Of a stretch of DNA of 11,928 bases, positions 6,078 through 11,928 are shown one piece after another. Location: contig WFRO01000428.1 in assembly GCA_015486475.1 (NCBI GenBank), positions 1-11,928 of the forward strand. Reading direction: 5' to 3'. A program made the position numbers and the translations under genes. Origin of the DNA: Bacteroidales bacterium (GTDB lineage: Bacteria > Bacteroidota > Bacteroidia > Bacteroidales > VadinHA17). Below the pieces are notes generated by a model. The model searched no databases, was not told the origin of the DNA, and saw only the letters and a program-made list of their open reading frames with translations. How positions within the stretch are numbered: the stretch's first letter is position 1; every line of letters starts with the position of its first letter.

Positions 6078-6190
6078 CCTGTGTTTTTTGAGCCGGTACA
6101 AGTGACATGTCAACTTAATTAAGACGCATCCAATACACCTTTTACCCTTCGCGCCCCCCCGGTCAATAAAAATGGAATGTTGGAAAAATG

Positions 6191-6209
6191 CCTGCCTGCC
6201 GCAGGCAGG
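6191..6209. repeat. Compact palindromic hairpin CCTGCCTG-CCG-CAGGCAGG
   Basis: This is a perfect 8-bp stem (6191-6198 with 6202-6209) and a three-base loop. There is no T-tract on either side, so a dispersed intergenic palindrome is more likely than a terminator. Confidence 0.7.
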
Positions 6210-6232
6210 GAATAATGGAAGATTGGTGAAGA

Positions 6233-6338
6233 GATAAAGCGATAATGAGATAAAGTGATAGCCCTACCCTATAACTTTTAACTTTAGGCACTTTTAACTT
6301 TTAACTCCTCACTCCACACTCCACACTCGTAACTCCAC
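6233..6338. repeat. Octad plus heptad repeat module, second copy
   Basis: Octads GATAAAGC, GATAATGA, GATAAAGT, GATA occupy 6233-6260. Heptads AACTTTT, AACTTTA, a 9-base interruption (GGCACTTTT, 6287-6295), AACTTTT and AACTCCT follow, then ACTCCAC-type units to 6338. The block 6271-6309 matches 1392-1430 at 37 of 39 positions, including the interruption. Unlike the first copy, this one leads into no gene: the next ATG (6346) opens only eight codons. Confidence 0.88.
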
Positions 6339-6420
6339 ACTTATTATGAGGTCAGGGGGGCGGGCAGGCTAAGTAATACGTTGTTTTAAGATTGACTTAA
6401 CACCAGGATCTGTCTGGCAC

Positions 6421-6449
6421 AAAAAAAATCCCGGCCGTGAAGCCGGGAT
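6421..6449 (-). terminator. Intrinsic terminator of the lipoprotein gene
   Basis: ATCCCGGC (6428-6435) pairs perfectly with GCCGGGAT (6442-6449) around a 6-base loop. On the minus strand the stem is followed by a run of T (A-run 6421-6428 on the plus strand), giving a classical rho-independent terminator 21 bp after the stop codon of the minus-strand lipoprotein gene. Confidence 0.9.
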
Positions 6450-6469
6450 CGTTTTCATTATTCTTTCCC

Positions 6470-7579
6470 TCAGTCTTTGAAGACGATGGACAGGTTCAGC
6501 ACCTCTTTCGGGTTGTAAGGGCTCAGATAGGGCAGGCGGCGGACAAGCTGTTCATAGCCGGTACCGGGAGCGGTGCCGCCGGCCACGAAACCGTTGGCAT
6601 CGAAGAAGCCGGGGGCCGAAGCGTTGTACAGGTAGGCCTGCACACTCTCAGGATCGATGTCCGGCCATACTTCGTAGATCTCGCGGGTGATCACCTTCTT
6701 CAGGGAATAGTATCCCAGGAGGATGTTGCGGCTGGGCTCATCCAGATTGACCGGAGGCAGTCCCACTTCGGCCACGCCCAGGTCGGTGCTGTTGTCACCT
6801 GAGGCGACAAAGGAGTAGGTAAATCCCGTATTGCCGGCCAGCAGGATGGCATTGGGATGGACCGAGTTGCCATAGACATCCACGATATCACCTTTGACAC
6901 CAACGAACATCTTCAGCGAGCTCATCGACCAGGGGTTATCCAGCGGATCGGCCACAGGCAGGTATGCCGCATAGACCGTCATCTCTGCACGATAACCGTG
7001 CCCGCCGGCTTCGCTGTAATCGATGCGGTACATGGCATCCGGATCGTCTTCGTTCTCCGACCGGTTGATGTTGTAAGGCTTCATAATGGCGATCCCTTTG
7101 ATGGGCGACCTGTTCCAGAAGAGCTGCAGGGCTTTCCCGCCATCGGCATTGCCTTCCGACTCCGCATCGGTGATCGTCATTCCGAACTCCCAGTGCTGGT
7201 TGTCATAATCGGCCCGGGCCACCACCACGGCATTCTTCACCCGGCCATCCTCGTCGCTGGTGAACGAAAAGGACATGGGCTTGTTGATGTTGTATACCCG
7301 GATCGCATTGATGACCTCTTCGACGATCTTGCTACCCGCTTCGCCCACACAGATAAAGGTTCCCAGATGCCCGTAGATCTCATTCCCTTTGAGGGTATCC
7401 ACCTCGGCGCTCTTCAGGGTGGAGGCATTGTAGTTCAGCGAACGTGTGACATCCACACTGAAACGGGCGGGCAGGATATCACTCTGCGGCGGCGGCGGCA
7501 CATCCTCTTTCTGACAAGAGGTGATCCCCAGGAACAAAGAAGCAACGGCCAAAACAAAAAACTGATGTAACTTTTTCAT
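6470..7579 (-). CDS. Lipoprotein of unknown function
   Basis: This 369-residue protein has an N-terminal lipoprotein signal: KK at residues 2-3, a hydrophobic core (7-19), and lipobox GITSC with the lipidated Cys22, followed by a short Pro-rich linker (28-31). It is therefore expected to be anchored in a membrane, exposed in the periplasm or at the surface. The mature part is acidic with mixed polar and aromatic character and contains no motif I recognise. Features include a Gly-rich segment near the C-terminus (FVAGGTAPGTG) and an ending in beta-like NLSIVFKD. It has its own terminator, and the upstream 150 bp separate it from a divergent plus-strand cassette, so it is probably monocistronic now. 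It may once have followed the DUF4249 gene, which points the same way beyond the cassette. I cannot assign a function. Confidence 0.8.
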   Translation of the reverse strand: MKKLHQFFVLAVASLFLGITSCQKEDVPPPPQSDILPARFSVDVTRSLNYNASTLKSAEVDTLKGNEIYGHLGTFICVGEAGSKIVEEVINAIRVYNINKPMSFSFTSDEDGRVKNAVVVARADYDNQHWEFGMTITDAESEGNADGGKALQLFWNRSPIKGIAIMKPYNINRSENEDDPDAMYRIDYSEAGGHGYRAEMTVYAAYLPVADPLDNPWSMSSLKMFVGVKGDIVDVYGNSVHPNAILLAGNTGFTYSFVASGDNSTDLGVAEVGLPPVNLDEPSRNILLGYYSLKKVITREIYEVWPDIDPESVQAYLYNASAPGFFDANGFVAGGTAPGTGYEQLVRRLPYLSPYNPKEVLNLSIVFKD

Positions 7580-7698
7580 GGTACTAAAATTTAAGGTTAA
7601 ACAATCATTTCAATTTTTGCATTCACCCATAGCACACATGAAAAAGACTTTACCCTTATGCGGACAGGATTTTTTTCAGATCACACCATGAATTTTTG

Positions 7699-7706
7699 TA
7701 TATTTA
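7699..7706 (+). promoter_or_regulatory. Possible -7 element for the HEPN/MNT cassette
   Basis: TATATTTA matches TAnnTTTG at all but the last base and lies 23 bases before the ATG at 7730, in an AT-rich stretch. No convincing TTG at -33 is visible. AAGGA directly abuts the ATG, too close for a normal Shine-Dalgarno. Confidence 0.3.
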
Positions 7707-7729
7707 CATAAACATTAATCAAATAAGGA

Positions 7730-8146
7730 ATGTCGTCAGAAGAGAAAGATATCAGGTGGCAGCAACGGTTTAACAGCTTTACAAAAGCATTCTCTCAACT
7801 TGAAAAATATGGTGCACGGGAGAACTTAAACGAACTTGAGAAACAAGGATTGATCAAATCATTCGAATACACTTATGAACTTGCCTGGAAAACTTTGCAG
7901 GATCTTCTGAGAGATAAGGGATACCAGGGGATCACGGGACCCAGGCCTGTTATTCAGCAAAGCTATCAGGACGGATATCTGGATGGAGAGGCGTGGATAA
8001 GGATGCATCTCAGCCGGAATCTTACCTCCCACACATATGACCCTGAAACGGCTGACGAGATCGTGGATAACATAAAAAAAGAATACATTGCCCTTTTTCG
8101 TGATCTGCTGATTAAGCTGAAAAAAGAAGAAAGTCAGGGTTTTTAA
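7730..8146 (+). CDS. HI0074-family HEPN-like partner of a minimal nucleotidyltransferase
   Basis: This 138-residue cytoplasmic helical protein is of the HI0074 type (nucleotidyltransferase substrate-binding protein, HEPN superfamily). Family marks are DIRWQQRFNSF near the N-terminus (7-17), IKSFEYTYELAWKTLQDLL (42-60) and GPRPVIQQSYQDG (70-82). The segment SRNLTSHTY contains Arg96-Asn97-x3-His101, which fits the R-x4-6-H HEPN ribonuclease motif. In related HEPN/MNT toxin-antitoxin modules such a protein is the toxin, and the nucleotidyltransferase neutralises it by adding AMP. Whether this subfamily acts so is not established. The TAA stop overlaps the next gene's ATG by one base (TAATG, 8144-8148), a tight two-gene operon. 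The gene is visibly more AT-rich than its neighbours, suggesting acquisition. Confidence 0.9.
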   Translation: MSSEEKDIRWQQRFNSFTKAFSQLEKYGARENLNELEKQGLIKSFEYTYELAWKTLQDLLRDKGYQGITGPRPVIQQSYQDGYLDGEAWIRMHLSRNLTSHTYDPETADEIVDNIKKEYIALFRDLLIKLKKEESQGF

Positions 8147-8535
8147 TGGAAGAAAAGAGGGAATATGGTATTGCTGACGGGACCATGGAAAAGATCATTG
8201 CTGTTTTCCATGATGATCCGCATGTGGATAAATTGATCCTTTTCGGATCGAGAGCCAAAGGCACGAACAGTCCCGGTTCTGATATCGACCTGGCCATCAC
8301 AGGCTCTTCCCTGAATCTGGACGATCTTCTGCAGATACACCTGAAACTGGATGCTCTTTCTCTCCCTTACAAATTTGATGTCGTTATCTATGACAGGATC
8401 CGGGAAAAAGCTTTGAAAGATCACATTGACAGAAGAGGCATTGTTCTGTATGACAGGAAACTCATGGCAAAACAAGAGTCTGTTCCCCGTGTGGCTGATA
8501 AGAAGCATCCGGACTACGGGCAGAAGAAGGCATAA
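8146..8535 (+). CDS. Minimal nucleotidyltransferase (MNT, HI0073-like)
   Basis: This is a pol-beta-superfamily minimal nucleotidyltransferase of 129 residues. The signature GSRAKG (34-39) is followed by the metal-binding pair Asp46-x-Asp48 (GSDIDLAI), and a third acidic residue is likely Asp78 in FDVVIYD, so the catalytic triad appears complete. Expected activity is nucleotide (probably AMP) transfer, with the preceding HEPN-like protein as partner or substrate. The family normally ends near the IDRRGIVLYDR segment (about residue 104). Here a further 25 residues of basic, low-homology sequence run antisense through the end of the convergent DUF4249 gene (overlap 8462-8535). That tail probably reflects a lost native stop at an insertion junction. 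Base composition is lower in GC than the flanking outer-membrane genes up to about 8460. Confidence 0.9.
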   Translation: MEEKREYGIADGTMEKIIAVFHDDPHVDKLILFGSRAKGTNSPGSDIDLAITGSSLNLDDLLQIHLKLDALSLPYKFDVVIYDRIREKALKDHIDRRGIVLYDRKLMAKQESVPRVADKKHPDYGQKKA

Positions 8536-9331
8536 AGACGAGCGTATCGGTGACCACCGAGCAGGCGGCGAAGAAGCCGAGCGCTCCCCCCCGTATGTTG
8601 GTCCGGACATTGGCCGGCATGACATCAAAAACCCCGCCTTTCCATTCCGTCTCCATCATCAGCGAACGCAGGAAAGACTGATAACCCGAAGACAGGGACA
8701 GCTTCCGCCTGTAGATAATGGTGCCGGCGGGGAAGAACACCTGCTCCCGGTCCGGCTTGAACAGTTCATTGACATCCACGCTTTTCAGGGTATAATAATG
8801 CTCCCACACCCGGGCCTTCTCCTGCTGCTCCGGCGGCAGGAGGTATGACCAGTCCAGGTACACCTGCATCATGGAAGGATCCCTGCTTTCATGATAGACC
8901 AGTTTAAAAAGATCCGGATCCTTATTCACCTGCCTGATATCCGGATCCTGGAGGGGCTCCACCGGCACCATTCTGGAGCCGCTGCTCAAAAACTCATGCT
9001 CATTGATCTTTACATACAGGTAATAAACCTTATCGATGACCCCCTGCACGGTAGAGTCGGTATAATAAACTCCCGACCCCACGGGCTTTTCATGCATCCA
9101 GTATATCGTATCCCCGTCGGTGATGGCCACCAGCGCGCCGCTCACCGGTCGCGGAGGTTCATTGAGCTGCTGCACGGGCAGCGTAAGGCGCACCAGATGC
9201 GCTTTACGCTCGTTGGTGATCATGCCATCCACCACCAGGGCCATCACCTCCTGCGACTGGAGGTCCCAGGTGATCTGCTCCTCACATGCCGTCATCAGGA
9301 CGGCCAGTCCTATGAACCATAACTTTCTCAT
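8462..9331 (-). CDS. DUF4249-family lipoprotein, partner of the TonB receptor
   Basis: This 289-residue lipoprotein has a hydrophobic leader and lipobox LMTAC with Cys16. It is of the DUF4249 type, commonly encoded next to STN/CarboxypepD_reg TonB-dependent receptors in Bacteroidota. Family-like features are the ALVVDGMITNERKAHLVRL opening after the signal, VSGALVAITDGD, and the closing GGALGFFAACSVVTDTLVF. It probably acts at the outer membrane with the receptor, perhaps as a substrate-binding lid; the substrate is unknown. The ATG overlaps the receptor's TGA by one base (TGATG, 9329-9333), so the two are coupled. DUF4249 proteins typically stop close to the TDTLVF segment; here about 22 further residues run antisense to the nucleotidyltransferase gene, suggesting the native 3' end was replaced. 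No terminator is visible. Confidence 0.8.
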   Translation of the reverse strand: MRKLWFIGLAVLMTACEEQITWDLQSQEVMALVVDGMITNERKAHLVRLTLPVQQLNEPPRPVSGALVAITDGDTIYWMHEKPVGSGVYYTDSTVQGVIDKVYYLYVKINEHEFLSSGSRMVPVEPLQDPDIRQVNKDPDLFKLVYHESRDPSMMQVYLDWSYLLPPEQQEKARVWEHYYTLKSVDVNELFKPDREQVFFPAGTIIYRRKLSLSSGYQSFLRSLMMETEWKGGVFDVMPANVRTNIRGGALGFFAACSVVTDTLVFMPSSARSPDASYQPHGEQTLVLP

Positions 9332-11928
9332 CAGAACCTGAATTTATAGTTAAGCGACGGGATCATACGGTAGAGCCACATCCAGGCAGGCACAAGCACC
9401 GGCTCCGTATAATAATCGGCCGGGATGACCAGCGCTCCCGAGGCATCTAAGGTTTTATTGAAATAGACAGAGATGGGGTTCTTCCGGCCATAGAGATTAT
9501 AGAAGGCCAGAGTGATGCTGTGCTCAAACCGGGCGCCCTGTTTGTTCAGACGGAAATTTACGTTCACGTCCAGACGGTGGTATGGCGGCAGCCGGTCGTT
9601 GTTCTTGCTGAGATACAAGGGCACGGAATAACCCTGGTAATAGTAAAAGGAGGAGGGGGTGGAAAAGGCCGCGCCGGTATTGTACAGCCACGTGGCGGAG
9701 AGGGTAAGGCGGTCAAAGAAGAGCCACGAGAGGAAGACCGAAAAGTCATGGGTCCTGTCATAAAAGGCCGGGAAGGCTTTGTTCTGATAGATGCCATTGA
9801 TCTTTTTGGTGGTTCTGGAGAGGGCATAGCCCACCCATCCGGTGAATTTCCCCGTTTCTTTCTTCAGCATCACCTCGGCGCCGTAAGCCCTGGCATGGCC
9901 GAACCGCAACTCCCCTTCAAGGTAAGGGTTCAGCAGCATCTGCGCATGATACTCATAATCGATCTGGTTCTGCATATACTTGTAATACAACTCAATGTTC
10001 AGATCCACTCCCAGTTCCCCAAAGAAGTCGGAGAAGCCCACGGACACCTGATCGCTCACCTGTGGGCGCAGATTAACGGACGAGGGCAGCCATACCTCCA
10101 GCGAAGTAAAGGGGCTGACCGAGTTGGTGATCTGGTGGATGTTCTGCACATTGCGGTTGTAGCCGGCTTTCAGGGCCATGTGGCCCCGGAGCGCATAGCG
10201 GATGCCCAGACGGGGCTCGGGCCTGAAGTAGCTATTGTAGATCTTCCCCCGCGGGTAGTCGGTCTGTCCCACCGGATTATGATGTTCGTCATACGTGTAC
10301 TCGGTGGTGGGCCCCATGCTTTGCCAGAGGGTGGCCCGCAGTCCCGCCAGCAGGTGCCAGTGTTCTCCCGCCTCCCAGGCATATTCCCCGTACAGGTTCC
10401 ACTCCAGACTTTGCCGCTGTGGCACCACCGGCACATGGACGTTGCGGTCCGGATCGCCATATCTGAAATTACCGGGATCAACGCCGTACATACCCATGTT
10501 CAGACCCGCCCGGAGGCTCTGGCCGGGACGGAAGTACCAGGAGAGGTCCGACCGCAGTCCCGTATTCCCGATGGAGGATCTCCAGGCATCATCGTTCACC
10601 CGGGAGGTCACCAGCGTATAGTTGTACTGCCCGGTGTAAAAGGTAAAATTGGCAAACAGGCGGGTGGAAAACACATGGTTCCACCGCACCGACCCCGACA
10701 GATTCTTCCAGGCGATGCCCGAGGCATCGCCGGAACCCTTGCCGTTGAAGTAGTTGTCTCCCCCGTAATAGAAGGAGAGATACAGCCTGTTCCGGGTATT
10801 CAGGAGGGTGTTGAGCTTCACCTGCAGGTCGCCGAAGCTGACATCCTCCACCGACGGGGATTCCCGGGCCACGATCCACTTGAAATAAGAGTGCCGGCCG
10901 GCGATGAAGAGAGAGCTCTTGTCTTTCACCAGCGGTGTTTCCATTGTAAAATGTGCCGCCACCAGTCCCAGATCGCCGCTCATGCCGAACTTCTTCATGC
11001 TCCCGTCACGGGTACGTATATCCACCAGCGAGGAGAGACGCCCTCCGTACTCCGCGGGCATATCCCCCTTGTAAACTTTGATGCTTTTCACCGCATCGGG
11101 GATGACGGTGGAGAAGAAGCCGAACAGATGCGTGGGATTGAACACCGGCGCATCATCTATCATGATCAGGTTCTGGTCCTTGTTGCCTCCCCGGACATAA
11201 AAGAAGGTGGAACCGTCGCCGAAGAAAGTGATGCCGGGGATCGTGCCGAGTGACTTGATCACATCGTTCTCCCCCAAAAAGGCCGGCATGTTGTTGACGG
11301 CCGCCGGCCGCAGGTCCACGCGACTCAGCCGTTTGTCACAGCTGCTGATCTCCTGCACCTGCGGAGTGGTGACGATCACCTCCCGGATCAGGGCGGGGTC
11401 TTCCGCCATCTCTACATCCCGGCTCTGGTCGCTGTCAAAGCGGATGACATAGCTCCGGGTCCTGTAGCCCACATACGAATAGATGATCTCATGCGATCCG
11501 GCAGGCAGGGTGATGGAGTAAAACCCGTACCCGTTGGATACCGTGCCGGTGGTAGTGCCTGCCACATATACGGTGGCGCCGATGAGGCTCTCGCCGTTGG
11601 CTGCATTGCGTATATACCCGCTGAGGGTGTACTTTCCCTGTTTCTTTTCTTCCGGCAAAGGGTTTTCCCGGCTTGCAGGACGTAGCACCACCTCTCCCTC
11701 CACGACCCGGTATTCGATATTCTCTCCTGTAAAGAGTTCGTCGAGCACCTCATGCAGCGGCTGCCCGTCTGCCGCCACAGATACCTTCTTCCGCAGGGGC
11801 AGGTAGCGGTTCACATAGACAAAATGGATCCCCGCCGATTTTTCGAGGGTTTTCAGGACTTTCCCCAGGGGCTTGTCGTGTACATGCAGCGTGATCCTCT
11901 TTGCCAGGATGTCCTGGGGCGCTGCAAC
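9331..11928 (-). CDS. TonB-dependent receptor with STN domain (5' partial)
   Basis: The frame is open to the window edge, giving 865 visible residues; the signal peptide is beyond 11928. The GTG at 11812-11814 is internal, because the 38 residues before it (ending GIHFVYVNRY) continue a typical STN domain. Order from the first visible residue: STN (about 5-85), CarboxypepD_reg-like (about 98-180, with LSGYIRNAANGESLIGATVYV), plug (about 188-308, with IKSLGTIPGI, FYVRGGNKDQNLIMIDDAPV and YGGRLSSLVDI), then the beta-barrel ending SLNYKFRF. An STN domain often marks receptors that signal to an anti-sigma factor (FecR-type) through the inner membrane; if so, the regulator pair would lie upstream outside the window. 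It is coupled to a DUF4249 lipoprotein gene by a one-base TGATG overlap. The plug lacks the His-rich stretch of the other receptor, so the substrate probably differs; it cannot be named from the sequence. Confidence 0.9.
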   Translation of the reverse strand, partial: VAAPQDILAKRITLHVHDKPLGKVLKTLEKSAGIHFVYVNRYLPLRKKVSVAADGQPLHEVLDELFTGENIEYRVVEGEVVLRPASRENPLPEEKKQGKYTLSGYIRNAANGESLIGATVYVAGTTTGTVSNGYGFYSITLPAGSHEIIYSYVGYRTRSYVIRFDSDQSRDVEMAEDPALIREVIVTTPQVQEISSCDKRLSRVDLRPAAVNNMPAFLGENDVIKSLGTIPGITFFGDGSTFFYVRGGNKDQNLIMIDDAPVFNPTHLFGFFSTVIPDAVKSIKVYKGDMPAEYGGRLSSLVDIRTRDGSMKKFGMSGDLGLVAAHFTMETPLVKDKSSLFIAGRHSYFKWIVARESPSVEDVSFGDLQVKLNTLLNTRNRLYLSFYYGGDNYFNGKGSGDASGIAWKNLSGSVRWNHVFSTRLFANFTFYTGQYNYTLVTSRVNDDAWRSSIGNTGLRSDLSWYFRPGQSLRAGLNMGMYGVDPGNFRYGDPDRNVHVPVVPQRQSLEWNLYGEYAWEAGEHWHLLAGLRATLWQSMGPTTEYTYDEHHNPVGQTDYPRGKIYNSYFRPEPRLGIRYALRGHMALKAGYNRNVQNIHQITNSVSPFTSLEVWLPSSVNLRPQVSDQVSVGFSDFFGELGVDLNIELYYKYMQNQIDYEYHAQMLLNPYLEGELRFGHARAYGAEVMLKKETGKFTGWVGYALSRTTKKINGIYQNKAFPAFYDRTHDFSVFLSWLFFDRLTLSATWLYNTGAAFSTPSSFYYYQGYSVPLYLSKNNDRLPPYHRLDVNVNFRLNKQGARFEHSITLAFYNLYGRKNPISVYFNKTLDASGALVIPADYYTEPVLVPAWMWLYRMIPSLNYKFRF

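Larger units (their letters stand above)
6026..6469. other. Gene-free interval between nikR and the lipoprotein gene
   Basis: No credible coding frame is found in these 444 bases. From left to right they hold the nikR promoter and palindrome, two adjoining 10-bp palindromes (TGACATGTCA 6103-6112 and CTTAATTAAG 6114-6123), a C-tract (6153-6160), a compact hairpin (6191-6209), an octad-heptad repeat module (6233-6338), a G-tract (6355-6360), and the terminator of the leftward lipoprotein gene. Confidence 0.7.

Noticed and set aside
6081..6106. GTGTT...AGTGAC stretch upstream of nikR as a second NikR operator
   Set aside because: The right arm does not match GTAACAC and the spacing is wrong; autoregulation is not supported.
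6151..6365. C-tract and G-tract flanking the second repeat module, considered as ends of a small mobile element
   Set aside because: The inverted match is short (GCCCCCC/GGGGGGC) and imperfect; no target-site duplication is visible.
6346..6372. Short ATG frame after the second repeat module
   Set aside because: Only eight codons; the parallel with the repeat-before-ATG layout at hoxW is not enough to call a gene.
9520..11253. 577-codon plus-strand frame opposite the STN receptor
   Set aside because: Shadow of the high-GC receptor gene; composition and lack of motifs argue against coding.

Overview
The window is a 11.9 kb GC-rich fragment that looks like a Bacteroidota chromosome. The evidence is two TonB-dependent receptors with CarboxypepD_reg-like N-terminal domains, one with an STN domain and paired with a DUF4249 lipoprotein. 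Starts lack Shine-Dalgarno sequences, and TAnnTTTG-type -7 promoter elements are visible. No mobile-element gene is present, but the intergenic DNA is full of short-period (7- and 8-bp) degenerate tandem repeats and small palindromes.

Left half (1-6080) reads as a nickel-economy locus. It holds the 3' part of a [NiFe]-hydrogenase large subunit, best matching HoxH of the NAD-linked group 3d, and its C-terminal maturation endopeptidase (HoxW/HyaD type). Next come a TonB-dependent outer-membrane receptor, a convergent NicO/UreH-type nickel/cobalt permease with a histidine-rich loop, a TrmO/TsaA-family protein translationally coupled to the permease, and the nickel-responsive repressor NikR. A perfect inverted repeat, AGTGTTAC-N13-GTAACACT, lies directly over the -7 element of the receptor gene. 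It matches the GTGTTAC-type NikR operator known from other phyla. The inferred circuit is: NikR senses cytoplasmic nickel and represses the outer-membrane receptor. The receptor and NicO bring nickel in. The metal is built into the hydrogenase, whose C-terminal peptide is then removed by HoxW.

Middle (6026-6469) is gene-free. It contains the nikR promoter region, several palindromes, a repeat module that shares a 39-bp near-identical block with the hoxH-hoxW spacer, and an intrinsic terminator for the leftward gene that follows.

Right half (6470-11928) holds an unrecognised lipoprotein gene (minus strand), then a lower-GC two-gene HEPN/MNT-type cassette (HI0074-like protein plus minimal nucleotidyltransferase) on the plus strand. 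After that comes a minus-strand operon of an STN-containing TonB-dependent receptor (5' end beyond the window) and a DUF4249 lipoprotein. The nucleotidyltransferase and the DUF4249 gene overlap tail-to-tail by 74 bp, and both carry atypical C-terminal tails there. This suggests the cassette was inserted at the end of the outer-membrane operon.
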